Positions 27,955 through 37,214 of a stretch of 64,000 bases of DNA are shown piece by piece. Under the pieces are notes generated by a model, which did not search any database, was not told where the DNA came from, and worked only from the letters and a program-made list of their open reading frames with translations. Made by a program: the position numbers and the translations under genes. The stretch spans positions 1-64,000 of the forward strand of contig JANWYG010000014.1 of the NCBI GenBank assembly GCA_025057015.1, given 5' to 3'. How positions within the stretch are numbered: position 1 is the first letter of the stretch; the number at the start of each line of letters is the position of its first letter. The DNA is from Blastocatellia bacterium (GTDB lineage Bacteria; Acidobacteriota; Blastocatellia; Chloracidobacteriales; JADJPF01).

Positions 27955-28704
27955 ATGCATAGAGAGCTTCTAAAACAGCTACTAGCAGAAGTACAAAGCG
28001 GCGAGTTAAGCGTTGAGCAGGCTCTGGAAAAGCTTAAACTACTGCCTTACGAAGACTTAAGCTTTGCCAAAGTCGACCACCACCGCTCGTTGAGACAAGA
28101 TCTACCAGAAGTCATCTTCGCAATGGGCAAAACTACCGATCAAGTAGTATCGATAGCAGAACGTATAGTCGCCAGTGGAACTAACCTGCTCATTACAAGG
28201 GTAACTCCAGAAACCGCTGAAGCCGTACAGAAGGTATTGCCCAAAGCCTGCTACCACAAGCTAGCTCGTGTCATCACGCTCAGAACCGCTGACCTTACAC
28301 CCGCAACACGAGGCACGATAGGCATAGTTGCTGCCGGTACTGCAGACCTAGCTGTAGCCGAAGAAGCTGCCGTAACCGCAGAATTCGCCGGCAATAGCGT
28401 CGAACGGTTCTATGATGTAGGAGTAGCCGGACTACACCGACTACTGAGCATTACTGCAAAGCTACAGCAGATGCAAGTAATAGTTTGTGTAGCAGGCATG
28501 GAAGCAGCTCTTCCATCAGTAGTAGGTGGGCTTGTCGCTGTGCCTGTAATAGCTGTCCCAACAAGCATAGGCTACGGAGCACACTTCTCAGGCCTCGCAG
28601 CACTACTTGGAGCACTTAACAGTTGTTCATCAAACGTAACAGTAGTTAATATAGATAATGGCTTCGGTGCAGGATTCGTCGCTACTCTCATAAACCGTAA
28701 ATAA
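27955..28704 (+). CDS. larB: LarB-like AIR-carboxylase-family protein
   Basis: LarB carboxylates nicotinic acid adenine dinucleotide in making the nickel-pincer cofactor of lactate racemase. The 249 residues show the LarB N-terminal helical part ([19 protein letters not shown]), then the PurE-like domain with [49 protein letters not shown] and PTSIGYGA. LarC and LarE, needed for the same cofactor, are not in the window, so the other genes lie elsewhere or the protein works alone. No clear Shine-Dalgarno precedes the ATG. It is 29 bases upstream of the PrcB-like gene. Confidence 0.92.
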   Translation: MHRELLKQLLAEVQSGELSVEQALEKLKLLPYEDLSFAKVDHHRSLRQDLPEVIFAMGKTTDQVVSIAERIVASGTNLLITRVTPETAEAVQKVLPKACYHKLARVITLRTADLTPATRGTIGIVAAGTADLAVAEEAAVTAEFAGNSVERFYDVGVAGLHRLLSITAKLQQMQVIVCVAGMEAALPSVVGGLVAVPVIAVPTSIGYGAHFSGLAALLGALNSCSSNVTVVNIDNGFGAGFVATLINRK

Positions 28705-28733
28705 ATACATAACGACATAAAAGGAGAAATCTT

Positions 28734-29219
28734 ATGAAAATCTGTCGTGCAGCCGGACTGATGGTAGCATTGATGATAGCTTCAGGAAATGCTGCTGCTC
28801 AGACACCTATAAAATTTGAGACTATAGAGAAAAATAATGTAAGCGGCTACCGCTATGCTGAAGCTAACTTTAAGGGAGCTGATTTTCTAATCAAAGATAA
28901 GGGTGCTTGGAAGAAGTTTTGGAACGCCCATAGCAAGCAACTACAGCCGTTACCGTCACCGCCAAAGATCAACTTCAAAGAAGAGATGGTAGTAGTAACT
29001 ATCTTAGGAACTCAACCTACCGGCGGACCTAGTACAGAAATATCAGAGGTGCTCAGCGATGAGAAATGCGACTGTCTGATCGTCAGGATAAAAGATGACG
29101 AAAGACAGGGCTTTTTAACCGTAATAACGAATCCATTTCATATCATCAAGTTACCGAAAAGCGAAAAATCTCTACTCTTCGAGCATGAAAAGGTGGAAGG
29201 CTCAGGCAGCTTGCCTTGA
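28734..29219 (+). CDS. Exported PrcB-family protein
   Basis: The 161-residue protein has a signal peptide (about 1-22, ending AAAQ) and an AAGGAGA ribosome site. The body matches the PrcB C-terminal fold: FLIKDKGAWKKFWNAH, INFKEEMVVVTILGTQPTGG, CLIVRIKDDE. PrcB in Treponema denticola is a lipoprotein partner of the protease PrtP; here no PrtP-like protease is adjacent, although an M36 protease lies 1.9 kb away. The gene converges with the DedA gene and the two overlap by 18 bases. Confidence 0.82.
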   Translation: MKICRAAGLMVALMIASGNAAAQTPIKFETIEKNNVSGYRYAEANFKGADFLIKDKGAWKKFWNAHSKQLQPLPSPPKINFKEEMVVVTILGTQPTGGPSTEISEVLSDEKCDCLIVRIKDDERQGFLTVITNPFHIIKLPKSEKSLLFEHEKVEGSGSLP

Positions 29220-29834
29220 GATGCGCTGACGACGCGCTAACAGATACTTAACCCCAATCGTAGCGGCTATTACAACAACCACTACCAGCAGTACGCTCGA
29301 CCCATGCTGCCTCACAAGCTGCAAGGTGGCTTGCCCAAAGCTTCTAGCAAGCAGCGCTAGAATCGTATACCTAAGCGTACGGCCTATTAATAGGCCTACT
29401 ACTAGCCGTTTCAAATTAAAACCAAACACGCCAGAACAAAGTATAAACGGTTTAAACGGAAACGGCGGAGGCATAACGCAAGCTCCCACTACAGCCAGCA
29501 GGTCATACTTGCCAAGCAGTTTGCGAATATATTCTCGACGCTGCTCGCTTACACGCCGTAACGCCTTTGTACCGGCCTGCTTGGCAAGACCATAAAGTAT
29601 GATGCAGCCAAGCGTAGAACCCAAAGTAGCAGCAAGCACAAACTTGAGGATGTTCCAAAGAGAAGAATCTAACACCACACCTGCAACAAGCAATACGTCC
29701 GGCCCGCTTGGCATAGGCACAAAGGTCGAATCCAGCACGCCTATCACAAACAGCCCTATCCAACCGTAGCTCAGCAAAGCTTGCGACAGAGAAGAAAAAA
29801 AGGCTCCCCAGCCAAATAGATAAATCCTGTTCAC
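29202..29834 (-). CDS. DedA/VTT-domain membrane protein
   Basis: A 210-residue integral membrane protein with the VTT (SNARE-associated) domain: FVIGVLDSTFVPMPSGPDVL, LGSTLGCIILYGLAKQAG, YDLLAVVGACVMPPPFPFKP. DedA proteins are likely undecaprenyl- or phospholipid-scrambling transporters that protect membrane homeostasis. Four to five hydrophobic segments fit. It is a single gene; the 3' end overlaps the PrcB-like gene tail to tail. The substrate is not predictable. Confidence 0.88.
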   Translation of the reverse strand: MNRIYLFGWGAFFSSLSQALLSYGWIGLFVIGVLDSTFVPMPSGPDVLLVAGVVLDSSLWNILKFVLAATLGSTLGCIILYGLAKQAGTKALRRVSEQRREYIRKLLGKYDLLAVVGACVMPPPFPFKPFILCSGVFGFNLKRLVVGLLIGRTLRYTILALLARSFGQATLQLVRQHGSSVLLVVVVVIAATIGVKYLLARRQRISRQAA

Positions 29835-29958
29835 GAAACTTCCTTATGATGAGCTTAACACGAGCTGCTTCGGATCGAAGAAGCCGTATGTCCTAAACCG
29901 AGTATATTAAACTTCCAACTTCAAGCCAAGTAGACTGGTCTTGCAAGGAACAAGCTAG

Positions 29959-30915
29959 CTAGGTTATAGCACGAAAACTAATGCCAAGTTTATCAAAAAA
30001 CCTGATATCTTCCTGAGCAGAAGGATTTGGAGTTGTCAACAATTTCTCACCTATGAAAATAGAGTTAGCTCCGGCAAGTATGCAAAGCGCCTGTGCTTCC
30101 TCGCTCATAGTGAGTCTACCAGCACTTAGACGTACCATAGACTTCGGCATCAGAATCCTAGCCGTGGCTATCATACGCACTAGCTCAAACACATCTACCG
30201 GCTCTTGTTTAGCAAGAGGCGTCCCTTCAACTCTAACAAGCAAATTAATAGGTACGCTTTCCGGATGTGGCTGCTGTATCGCTAGTTGATGCAACAAGGA
30301 ATATCGGTCATTTCTACTTTCACCAAGACCGATTATGCCACCGCAACAGACCGAAATACCGGCCTTTCTGACTCTGTCTAGAGTGTCTAATCTGTCTTGA
30401 TAGGTTCTGGTAGAAATTATCTCACCATAAAATTCAGGCGAAGTGTCCAGATTGTGGTTATACGCCGTAAGACCAGCTTCAGCAAGCTTCTGAGCCTGCT
30501 CGTCAGTAAGCATTCCCAAAGTGCAACAAGCTTCTAGACCAAGCTCTCTTACTCCCCGCACAGCCTCCAGTACTCGTTCAAATTCTGCACCCAAGGGCGC
30601 ACTGCGCCAAGCAGCCCCCATGCAAAAGCGCGTAGCTCCAGCCGATCGAGCAGACCGCGCTGCATCAAGTATTTGTTGAACATCCAAGAGAGGTGCCGGC
30701 TGAACTGCCGTCTTGTAGTGTGCAGACTGCGGACAGTATGCACAGTCCTCTGGACAGCGACCCGTTTTGATACTAAGCAGCATGCAAGCCTGTACTTCAG
30801 AGGGCTTGTGATACCTTCGGTGAACAGACTGCGCACGGAAGATTAACTCCGGCAAAGGTAATTCATATATTTGAGCTATTTCTTCTACCGTCCAATCATA
30901 ACGGAGAGCTTCCAT
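29959..30915 (-). CDS. bioB: Biotin synthase
   Basis: BioB inserts sulfur into dethiobiotin, using a radical-SAM [4Fe-4S] cluster and a sacrificial [2Fe-2S] cluster. The 318 residues have [14 protein letters not shown] (CxxxCxxC), [34 protein letters not shown], and MVRLSAGR with the conserved Arg of the second cluster. Length and motifs suit a full enzyme. A GGAG lies just before the ATG, only about two bases away. No other biotin gene (bioA, bioC, bioD, bioF) lies in the window, and no BirA box was seen upstream. The 189 bases to the M36 gene show no recognisable element. Confidence 0.97.
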   Translation of the reverse strand: MEALRYDWTVEEIAQIYELPLPELIFRAQSVHRRYHKPSEVQACMLLSIKTGRCPEDCAYCPQSAHYKTAVQPAPLLDVQQILDAARSARSAGATRFCMGAAWRSAPLGAEFERVLEAVRGVRELGLEACCTLGMLTDEQAQKLAEAGLTAYNHNLDTSPEFYGEIISTRTYQDRLDTLDRVRKAGISVCCGGIIGLGESRNDRYSLLHQLAIQQPHPESVPINLLVRVEGTPLAKQEPVDVFELVRMIATARILMPKSMVRLSAGRLTMSEEAQALCILAGANSIFIGEKLLTTPNPSAQEDIRFFDKLGISFRAIT

Positions 30916-31104
30916 ACTCCTACCCCTATTTTGAGACTTGCTAATCTTAGCGAAACTTCCCGAAGATATTCAAATAGTCTTGGAGAAACTTAGACCGTAC
31001 AAGCCCTCTATCTAGACAGCCTGTAACTCAGTTTTCAGTCCTCAATACTTGCCGAGGCAGCTCAGTCAAGCTAAAGTCATTGTAAACTCTACACGAGGTC
31101 TCAG

Positions 31105-33852
31105 ATGCCATTAAGAACGTTAATCCTTGTAGGCTTTCTTCTCTTGACAGCTCTTATATTTGAATCCGTCTCACAATCTCAAAACTACTTGCAGCCTCAG
31201 CTGGATGACCTAGCGACTAACCACTCAGACTACTATCCAAACTTCGATATCCGCTCAAAGCAGATTCTGAGCTCTATAAAGCCAACTCTAGACCAACAGT
31301 GGCTCCAGCTTAAGGAGATACCAAATGCAGAAATTCGTTGGCAAGCTCATGAACCCACGCCAAGAATCATATACAGTCTCAGCGAAGGGCTAAGCGCTCC
31401 CAGCAAGCTTGCAGCCGAATATATCGCACGCAGGTTCTTGAAAAAACACCGTACTTTCTACAAAGTTGACGATTCCGATCTAAAACTCGTAGCAAACTAT
31501 CGAAGCAAAAGCTCCTCTCTACGGCACTTAATCTTCAAGCAGCAGGTCGGTAGCTTAGAAGTATTTGGTGCCGACTTGAAAATAGCCCTTGACGAACAAG
31601 GTCGCGTCATGTATGCGGCAAGTGGTCTTATGCCAGCTGCAGAAAAGCTAACTGAGACGCAGCCTAAACTGAACGTTCAGGAAGCAGTAGAGCTCGCTGC
31701 GCAAAGCATACAACGCAGCGTTTCAGAAATAGACTGCTCGGAACGTCTCCCAACACTCGTTATCTTTATGCTCACGCCAGATGAACCTAGGCTTGCTTGG
31801 CGGATTCGACTATTAGATAAGCTTACCGGAAATAGATATGACATCTGCATAGACGATGTTAAGGGAAGCCTGCTGCTGCGTCATAGTCTAACTTGGTACG
31901 CAGATCAGCCGTCCTACAGAGTATTCACTAGGAACTCACCACAACCAAACATGCCGTTTCTTTCACTCAATCCGCCTCTAATAGAGCGAGAACTAGTTAC
32001 GACGAGCGGTGATAAGAATGCCTCACCTGCTGGCTGGATAGACCTTGGCAATCCAATAACCGAAGGCAATAACGTCATAGCGCGCGAAGATCGTTCTGGT
32101 AACAATAACGGCAGAAGTGCTAGAGCAACAAGCTTGTCCTTTGACTTCCCTTTGATACTAAACACTCCAGGCGAAGAGCCGGAAAAATTCACTGATGCAT
32201 CGATTACCAACCTGTTCTATAGATGTAACTGGACGCATGATTATCTCTACAAGCTGGGATTTGATGAACAAGCAGGGAATTTCCAACGCAGCAATTTTGG
32301 CCGAGGAGGAAAAGAAAACGATCCTGTACTTGCTGATGCTCAAGACGGAGCACGATTTAACAATGCTTCCTTTGGCGTCTCTGAAGATGGATTCCCTAGC
32401 AGAATGCAAATGCATCTCTGGACCACAGCACAACCCAAAATAGACAGTTCGTTCGACGCTGAAGTTATCATCCACGAATACATACACGGGCTAACTACAA
32501 GACTTGTCGGCGGTCCTCAAGAAGCAACCTCGCTGTTTGGCATACAATCTGGCGGTATGGGCGAAGGATGGTCTGATTGGTATGCTATGAGCCTACTAAG
32601 CCGTCCCGGTGATGATCCTGATGCCAAGTATCCGTTCGGCAGCTACGTATCGAGAAATTTCGAGCGCGGTATACGCCGCTTCCCATACAGTACGAACTTA
32701 GAAATCAATCCTCTAACATACGCCGATATCGATCCTACTACTACGCGATTTAATCCTGATGACACAAATTCAGTACATCGTACCGGCGAAGTTTGGGCAT
32801 TGGCGCTTTGGACTGCTCGCTCGGAGTTTATCAAAGCCTACGGGTTTGAACGTGGAAAAGAGCTTATCGAAAGATTGGTTACTGACGCTCTAAAACTTAC
32901 TCCTTCGAACCCTACTTTTATAGATGGAAGAGATGCGATACTGGCTGCCGACAGGCTAACAAATGCTGGAACAAACGAATGTCTTTTGTGGGCCGCTTTT
33001 GCTCGCCGTGGAATAGGCTTTGGTGCAGCTGCACTCAACGGCAGCAGCAATTCCGTCCGGCAGTCTTTTGCTATCGCTCCATATTGTAGCCGTGAAGGCA
33101 GCTTACTTTTAGATCGTACGGCATACGTTGATGGCTCTACCATCAAGCTTCAATTTGGCGATCTCGACTTAGTAGGACAAGGTGCAGTCCGAATTACCAT
33201 AAGCAGTACTTCAGGGGACACAGAAACGCTAATGCTTAGAGAACACGCTTTCATACCCGGCCTGTTCGAAGGCTCTATTACTACTACCGTTTCCGCTCCT
33301 AATCCAGGAGATGGGCAGCTACAAGCAAGTATCGGCGATACCGTTACAGCCAGCTATGATACGAACGTCACTGCTCAGGCTCGAATAGTAAGAGAAGTAG
33401 TCCTGCTTGAAGATCCAGTAAACAACGGCAAGAACTTCGTGCTAGTATCCGACTGGAAGCTGACCAAAACGATCTACGCAAGCGCTCCTAAATCTCTCAC
33501 AGACAGCAAAAAAGGTAACTACCCAAACAATGCTAACTCCATAGTCGAACTAAAGAGCGAACTCGATTTTACCAACACCTTAGGCAGCCGCCTCATTTTC
33601 AAACACAAGTTCTCGCTAGAGAAAGGCTTCGACTACGGATACGTAGACGTTAAAGTAGGCAATGGGCTATGGACTCCAGTAGCAGCCTTTACTGGCTTTC
33701 AAGCAGAGTTTGCCGACACAAGCGTGGATCTAAGTCACTTCGATGGCCGCAAAGTCTCTGTGCGCTTCAGATTAACTTCTGACGGCGGTGTTACTGCCGA
33801 CGGTTGGTACATAGATGATATAAAGGTAGTGACCGGCAGTACCAAACCGTAG
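31105..33852 (+). CDS. M36 fungalysin-family metalloprotease with C-terminal InhA-like domain
   Basis: An exported zinc protease of 915 residues. Signal peptide at about 1-24; FTP/PepSY propeptide at about 60-215; catalytic domain at about 280-660 with HEYIH at 457-461 and the third zinc ligand Glu487 in GMGEGWSDW. A beta domain (about 670-770) and a C-terminal MAM/immune-inhibitor-A-like domain (about 775-915; YGYVDVKVGNGLWTPVAAFT, DGWYIDDIKV) follow. The propeptide is probably cleaved to activate it. It is similar in propeptide type to the left-edge protein. The stop shares a palindrome with the stop of the next, convergent gene. Confidence 0.94.
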   Translation: MPLRTLILVGFLLLTALIFESVSQSQNYLQPQLDDLATNHSDYYPNFDIRSKQILSSIKPTLDQQWLQLKEIPNAEIRWQAHEPTPRIIYSLSEGLSAPSKLAAEYIARRFLKKHRTFYKVDDSDLKLVANYRSKSSSLRHLIFKQQVGSLEVFGADLKIALDEQGRVMYAASGLMPAAEKLTETQPKLNVQEAVELAAQSIQRSVSEIDCSERLPTLVIFMLTPDEPRLAWRIRLLDKLTGNRYDICIDDVKGSLLLRHSLTWYADQPSYRVFTRNSPQPNMPFLSLNPPLIERELVTTSGDKNASPAGWIDLGNPITEGNNVIAREDRSGNNNGRSARATSLSFDFPLILNTPGEEPEKFTDASITNLFYRCNWTHDYLYKLGFDEQAGNFQRSNFGRGGKENDPVLADAQDGARFNNASFGVSEDGFPSRMQMHLWTTAQPKIDSSFDAEVIIHEYIHGLTTRLVGGPQEATSLFGIQSGGMGEGWSDWYAMSLLSRPGDDPDAKYPFGSYVSRNFERGIRRFPYSTNLEINPLTYADIDPTTTRFNPDDTNSVHRTGEVWALALWTARSEFIKAYGFERGKELIERLVTDALKLTPSNPTFIDGRDAILAADRLTNAGTNECLLWAAFARRGIGFGAAALNGSSNSVRQSFAIAPYCSREGSLLLDRTAYVDGSTIKLQFGDLDLVGQGAVRITISSTSGDTETLMLREHAFIPGLFEGSITTTVSAPNPGDGQLQASIGDTVTASYDTNVTAQARIVREVVLLEDPVNNGKNFVLVSDWKLTKTIYASAPKSLTDSKKGNYPNNANSIVELKSELDFTNTLGSRLIFKHKFSLEKGFDYGYVDVKVGNGLWTPVAAFTGFQAEFADTSVDLSHFDGRKVSVRFRLTSDGGVTADGWYIDDIKVVTGSTKP

Positions 33853-33858
33853 GCCTAC
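33849..33858. other. Palindrome holding both convergent stop codons
   Basis: GTAGGCCTAC contains the TAG of the M36 gene (33850-33852) and the complement CTA (33855-33857) that ends the TraB/Tiki-like gene. It is too short to be a terminator stem by itself. Confidence 0.7.
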
Positions 33859-35783
33859 CATATATAGTCTCCAGCATAATCTCTCACAGATTTATTTGAG
33901 AGGATATGAAACGTGCGAATCTTTTGCAACATCACTGGCGACAGTTGTGACAAAGGGATGTATATGATCCGTTTCCCATATCTACCAGCAAGCACCTGAA
34001 AGTAGGATCTTGGCGGAGTAGGAGCGGCATAGATGACAAATTTCTCTAGACTGTAGTCTATCGCTGCCATCAGAAGCCGCTCAGCATGATTAGCTGCATG
34101 CCTATAGTACGGGTCATGGAAAACGTCATAGAGTCTGCCTGGAGGCATGGTCATCAAGAACCCACCATAAATAGCCTTGCGAATGCCAGGCCCTACAACC
34201 CGTTCGTTCGGATCTGTAGCATAAAATGCCATATCCGACTCCTGATTATGCTCACCCAACCAAGTCATCGTATAGGAGTACTTGCTAGTATCTTCGTCAA
34301 AGATCACGACCAATGAGTCTACTTCACCTTTAACAATCTGACATTCTTGCACATACAGTTTACCCGTGTGCCAGTTGCGTATCGTCTCTCGAATGTCTAT
34401 ACCGTCAAGTAAGGAAGTCTCAAAAGGGCGGACCCGCTTACGCTCTTCACTCAGCATACCCTTGCCTTTACTACGCAAGTATCTGCCATAGTTTTCTATT
34501 ATCACATCCTCCGGCGGATAAGAGCATATGCTGCTGGGATCCATCCTATCGCTGGGATCAGCGTTCATACGCTTCTTACGCTCTAAGAACCGCGGTAAAC
34601 GTCTGGGCTTGAGCGGCGCCTGAGGATTCATAGAAACCTTGTTGATGAACGGAAAGATATCTGCTGCTCGCAAAGTGATTTCTGGAAGCTCTGAAGGTAA
34701 GTTCTGCACAGGATAAGTGGTGCCAATTTCCCACATCCTGAAGCAAAAATGGGGATTTATAGTGCTACGACCAGATACAAGAAGCTCGTAAAAGCCAGGT
34801 AGTAGCAAGTTCTTGACGAAGGCATACTTGCGAGCAAACTTCTTAAGCAGCAGCATCTGCTGCGCACTTATCTTGTCTCCCACTTCCTGCTCGTAATAGT
34901 TTCGGCACCATAAAACATACCTTGTGAGAATCTCGCTTCGGTCAGAAGAAATAACCTCTACAGCAGTTTCTTCGTGCGCTCTTTTAGCCACTTCTTCTAC
35001 GCTTTCAAGCTTGCCACCCTTTATGACACGAAAACCTGAGCGTACCTCCTCAGTTATAGCTAGTGATTGAGCTCTCACAGTCCTTATGCCAGAGCGCTGA
35101 ATCTCATAAACCGAAGTCAAAAAAGGAAATGTACCCATTATTTCGCCGAGAGACTGCGGGCTAAGATGGTAAAGTGTAGCCCGTATGGACTCTTCTTCAG
35201 GTTGCACACACTCGCTTTGCAAACACTTGACGAGCCCTCGCAAGTGCGCAAACCCACAGAGCACTAAGATAGTGCTGGAAGCATCATCAAGCTTACCGCT
35301 CCATTCAAGCTTGCGCTCAAACTCTTTCAGGCGAAACGCCATAGCCTGTTCTCGCTGCTCGTCTTGCGGAAGGTGTACCCAGGTCGGCTTTGCAAGGACC
35401 ATCTGACAGTACTTACGATGTCCTATTGACTGCAGCGCATATGAGTCTGGCAAAGGATCGTTCACTAAAGGATAATCGCAGGCTAGATCAATACATCTGG
35501 TTTCTATACTTTTCTCGCGTGCTCTGCGTAATGCCTCAAAAAACGCATCTACTGGCTCCATACGTATGACAGTCTGTCGATAAAGGAGTACTGAGACCTT
35601 AGGCAGCCTAGCTACACCCTGCATGATCTCCTTTTGAAAAACGAAAGGCAGCTCTACCGCTACACCTACCGGCCGTAATTCATCCACTGCTTGCCGAGCT
35701 ACGAGAGCAAACTCATACGAGTAATGCAGTACAGGCAAGATCAGAAACCGCCCTACCTTTTCTACCATCAGATCACTTCTCAT
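33855..35783 (-). CDS. Large protein with TraB/Tiki-like N-terminal domain
   Basis: The 642-residue protein has no signal peptide or membrane segment. Its N-terminal domain reads ILPVLHYSYEFALVARQAVD, then RPVGVAVELP, and a later LVLCGFAHLRGLVKCL; this pattern resembles the TraB/PrgY/Tiki/ChaN group, whose members are putative proteases or haem binders. The C-terminal 300 residues are not recognised and contain SLVVIFDEDTSKYSYTMTWL and VVGPGIRKAIYGGFLM. A GTG at 35792 and an ATG at 35768 are alternative starts; I prefer the ATG at 35783, with GGGGTGG upstream. It is a single gene of unknown function. Confidence 0.68.
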   Translation of the reverse strand: MRSDLMVEKVGRFLILPVLHYSYEFALVARQAVDELRPVGVAVELPFVFQKEIMQGVARLPKVSVLLYRQTVIRMEPVDAFFEALRRAREKSIETRCIDLACDYPLVNDPLPDSYALQSIGHRKYCQMVLAKPTWVHLPQDEQREQAMAFRLKEFERKLEWSGKLDDASSTILVLCGFAHLRGLVKCLQSECVQPEEESIRATLYHLSPQSLGEIMGTFPFLTSVYEIQRSGIRTVRAQSLAITEEVRSGFRVIKGGKLESVEEVAKRAHEETAVEVISSDRSEILTRYVLWCRNYYEQEVGDKISAQQMLLLKKFARKYAFVKNLLLPGFYELLVSGRSTINPHFCFRMWEIGTTYPVQNLPSELPEITLRAADIFPFINKVSMNPQAPLKPRRLPRFLERKKRMNADPSDRMDPSSICSYPPEDVIIENYGRYLRSKGKGMLSEERKRVRPFETSLLDGIDIRETIRNWHTGKLYVQECQIVKGEVDSLVVIFDEDTSKYSYTMTWLGEHNQESDMAFYATDPNERVVGPGIRKAIYGGFLMTMPPGRLYDVFHDPYYRHAANHAERLLMAAIDYSLEKFVIYAAPTPPRSYFQVLAGRYGKRIIYIPLSQLSPVMLQKIRTFHILSNKSVRDYAGDYIW

Positions 35784-35887
35784 GTATTCCACCCCATAGA
35801 ATCTAAAAGTAAATTATAACCCCGCTAATACTCCTAAAAACATTGGACAAAAATTGAACAAGTAAGGCAAAAGTTCCGTTATTTTTC

Positions 35888-35916
35888 TTGACAATACTTA
35901 GACACATGAAAACAAT
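35888..35916 (+). promoter_or_regulatory. Possible promoter for the ferritin-like gene
   Basis: TTGACA at 35888-35893 is a perfect -35 box; 17 bases on, AACAAT at 35911-35916 matches TATAAT at only three positions. The start codon of the ferritin-like gene is at 36004. Confidence 0.3.
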
Positions 35917-36003
35917 TACCTAATGAACTATGAGTGGAAGCAGTTAAGTTGGCTAAGTAAATTGTCATGTCTAATTCGCAGCATTTGGCAAAAAGGAGGA
36001 TAG

Positions 36004-36582
36004 ATGTCTAGAGCAAATAACTTCTTGGATTCGCTAGACGTAACCACACGGCGCAATTTCTTCAAAGCGGCAGCTCTCGCTGGAATAGGAAGTGCGGCCA
36101 TACTGAAAACCAGCAGCGTTGCTGCTTCAGAAGGCGATGTGAAGATAATGAACATAGCACTTTCTCTGGAGCATCAAGCTATAGCCGCATACAAAGCCGG
36201 AGCAGCCCTACTGAAAGACCCTGTACTTAAAGTTGCCGTGGGATTTATGAAACAACATGAATCACACAGAGACGCTTTGATTTCTACGATCAAGCAGTTT
36301 GGAGGCAAGCCTGTAGAGCCAGCAGCAAAATACGATGTTGCCAAGTTAGCAGCAGAAAACGGAATTAAGGAACTCAAAACCGAAAAAGACGTACTTGAGC
36401 TTGCCCTAAAGCTAGAAGATGGTGCTGCTCGAGCGTATTTTTCAGTACTACCAAAGTTAGAAAGCAAGGAAGTCCTCAAGGCTGCCGTGTCGATCATGGC
36501 TGACGAAGCGATGCATACGGCGGTACTGCGCAGCGCGCTTGGCCAAGATCCTAGTCCCAAGGCGTTCTTTTTTGGAGGCTAA
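36004..36582 (+). CDS. Tat-exported ferritin-like protein
   Basis: This 192-residue protein starts with a twin-arginine signal (TTRRNFFKAAALAGIGSAA, about 15-33) and ends export near VAASEG. The mature part is a four-helix ferritin-like bundle (ferritin_2/DUF4439 type): ALSLEHQAIAAYKAGAALL, MKQHESHRDALISTI, ALKLEDGAARAYFSVLP, IMADEAMHTAVLRSAL. Glu/His pairs (EHQ, HESH, EDG, DEAMH) could bind a di-iron or di-manganese site. A strong ribosome site (AAGGAGG) precedes the ATG. Twin-Arg export suggests cofactor loading in the cytoplasm. It probably handles iron or oxidative stress in the periplasm. Confidence 0.9.
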   Translation: MSRANNFLDSLDVTTRRNFFKAAALAGIGSAAILKTSSVAASEGDVKIMNIALSLEHQAIAAYKAGAALLKDPVLKVAVGFMKQHESHRDALISTIKQFGGKPVEPAAKYDVAKLAAENGIKELKTEKDVLELALKLEDGAARAYFSVLPKLESKEVLKAAVSIMADEAMHTAVLRSALGQDPSPKAFFFGG

Positions 36583-36588
36583 TTACAC

Positions 36589-36621
36589 GGAGCTACAAAG
36601 CAACTCCGCTTTGTAAGCTCC
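36589..36621 (+). terminator. Hairpin after the ferritin-like gene
   Basis: GGAGCTACAAAGC pairs with GCTTTGTAAGCTCC, giving a 13-bp stem with one bulged A and a 6-base loop, six bases after the stop. No T-run follows. It could end or protect the transcript. Confidence 0.45.
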
Positions 36622-36788
36622 AAACTCAAACAGTGGTTACTTCTAGTTCAACAAGATTTTTCAGTTGCCTTTGACTAAAACTTTAGGCAAGCAAGCCCGT
36701 TTGCAAAATGTTGGGCGGTCTGAGTCGCCCTGTATTGCCGATCGAACTAAGTACAAAAGCTTTCGCAACTAGGCTGCTGGCCACTTAG

Positions 36789-36816
36789 TAGACATCGCAA
36801 TATGTAGCGGTATAAT
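36789..36816 (+). promoter_or_regulatory. Sigma70-type promoter for the Smr gene
   Basis: TAGACA at 36789-36794 (five of six to TTGACA), a 16-base spacer and a perfect TATAAT at 36811-36816. Transcription would start near 36823, leaving a leader of about 45 bases before the start codon at 36868. This is the clearest promoter in the window. Confidence 0.6.
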
Positions 36817-36867
36817 TGGTCTGTCAGATTACAAGAGTGACGACTATGAGGTTTACTAGAACCAAGC

Positions 36868-37176
36868 ATGAAGGATGAACAATACGAAGAAAGTGATTTT
36901 GTAGTAGTACCTATAGAAGATAGCATTGACTTGCACACTTACTCCCCTAAAGACATAAAAGAGCTTATACCCGAGTACCTGGAAGAATGCAGCAAGCGCG
37001 GCTTCACTTTCGTACGCATCATTCACGGCAAGGGAATAGGAATTCAGCGTGAGATAGTACGTAGCATACTTGCCAAGAGCCCGCTTGTGGAAAGCTACGA
37101 GGACGCTCCACTTTATGCTGGACATTGGGGGGCTACCGTAGTTTATCTCAAAACCACAGATGACAAGACTAGTTGA
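36868..37176 (+). CDS. Stand-alone Smr-domain protein
   Basis: The 102 residues are essentially one Smr domain, the nuclease module at the C-terminus of MutS2. Visible motifs are IDLHTYSPKDIKELIPEYLE, VRIIHGKGIGIQREIVR and the C-terminal GHWGATVVYLK. LDLH and HGKG-type motifs are the nicking-site residues. Short single-domain Smr proteins cleave or bind DNA or mRNA; here the role is unknown. It has its own promoter and no operon partner. The 285 bases before it contain the hairpin and promoter described but no other gene. Confidence 0.88.
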   Translation: MKDEQYEESDFVVVPIEDSIDLHTYSPKDIKELIPEYLEECSKRGFTFVRIIHGKGIGIQREIVRSILAKSPLVESYEDAPLYAGHWGATVVYLKTTDDKTS

Positions 37177-37214
37177 TGCTCAGTTGGAAGCTGAGTAAAA
37201 CCAAGCCTACTTTT

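Noticed and set aside
31078-31086. TTGTAAAC half-site as a BirA box for bioB
   Set aside because: Only one half is present, and it lies upstream of the M36 gene, not at the bioB promoter in a symmetric form.
31914-32834. Minus-strand frames inside the M36 protease gene as separate genes
   Set aside because: They are shadow frames; the plus frame has full protease motifs (HEYIH, Glu487).
36711-36730. GGGCG/CGCCC stem before the Smr gene as a terminator
   Set aside because: The stem is only five base pairs and no T-run follows; it is weaker than the hairpin next to the ferritin-like stop.
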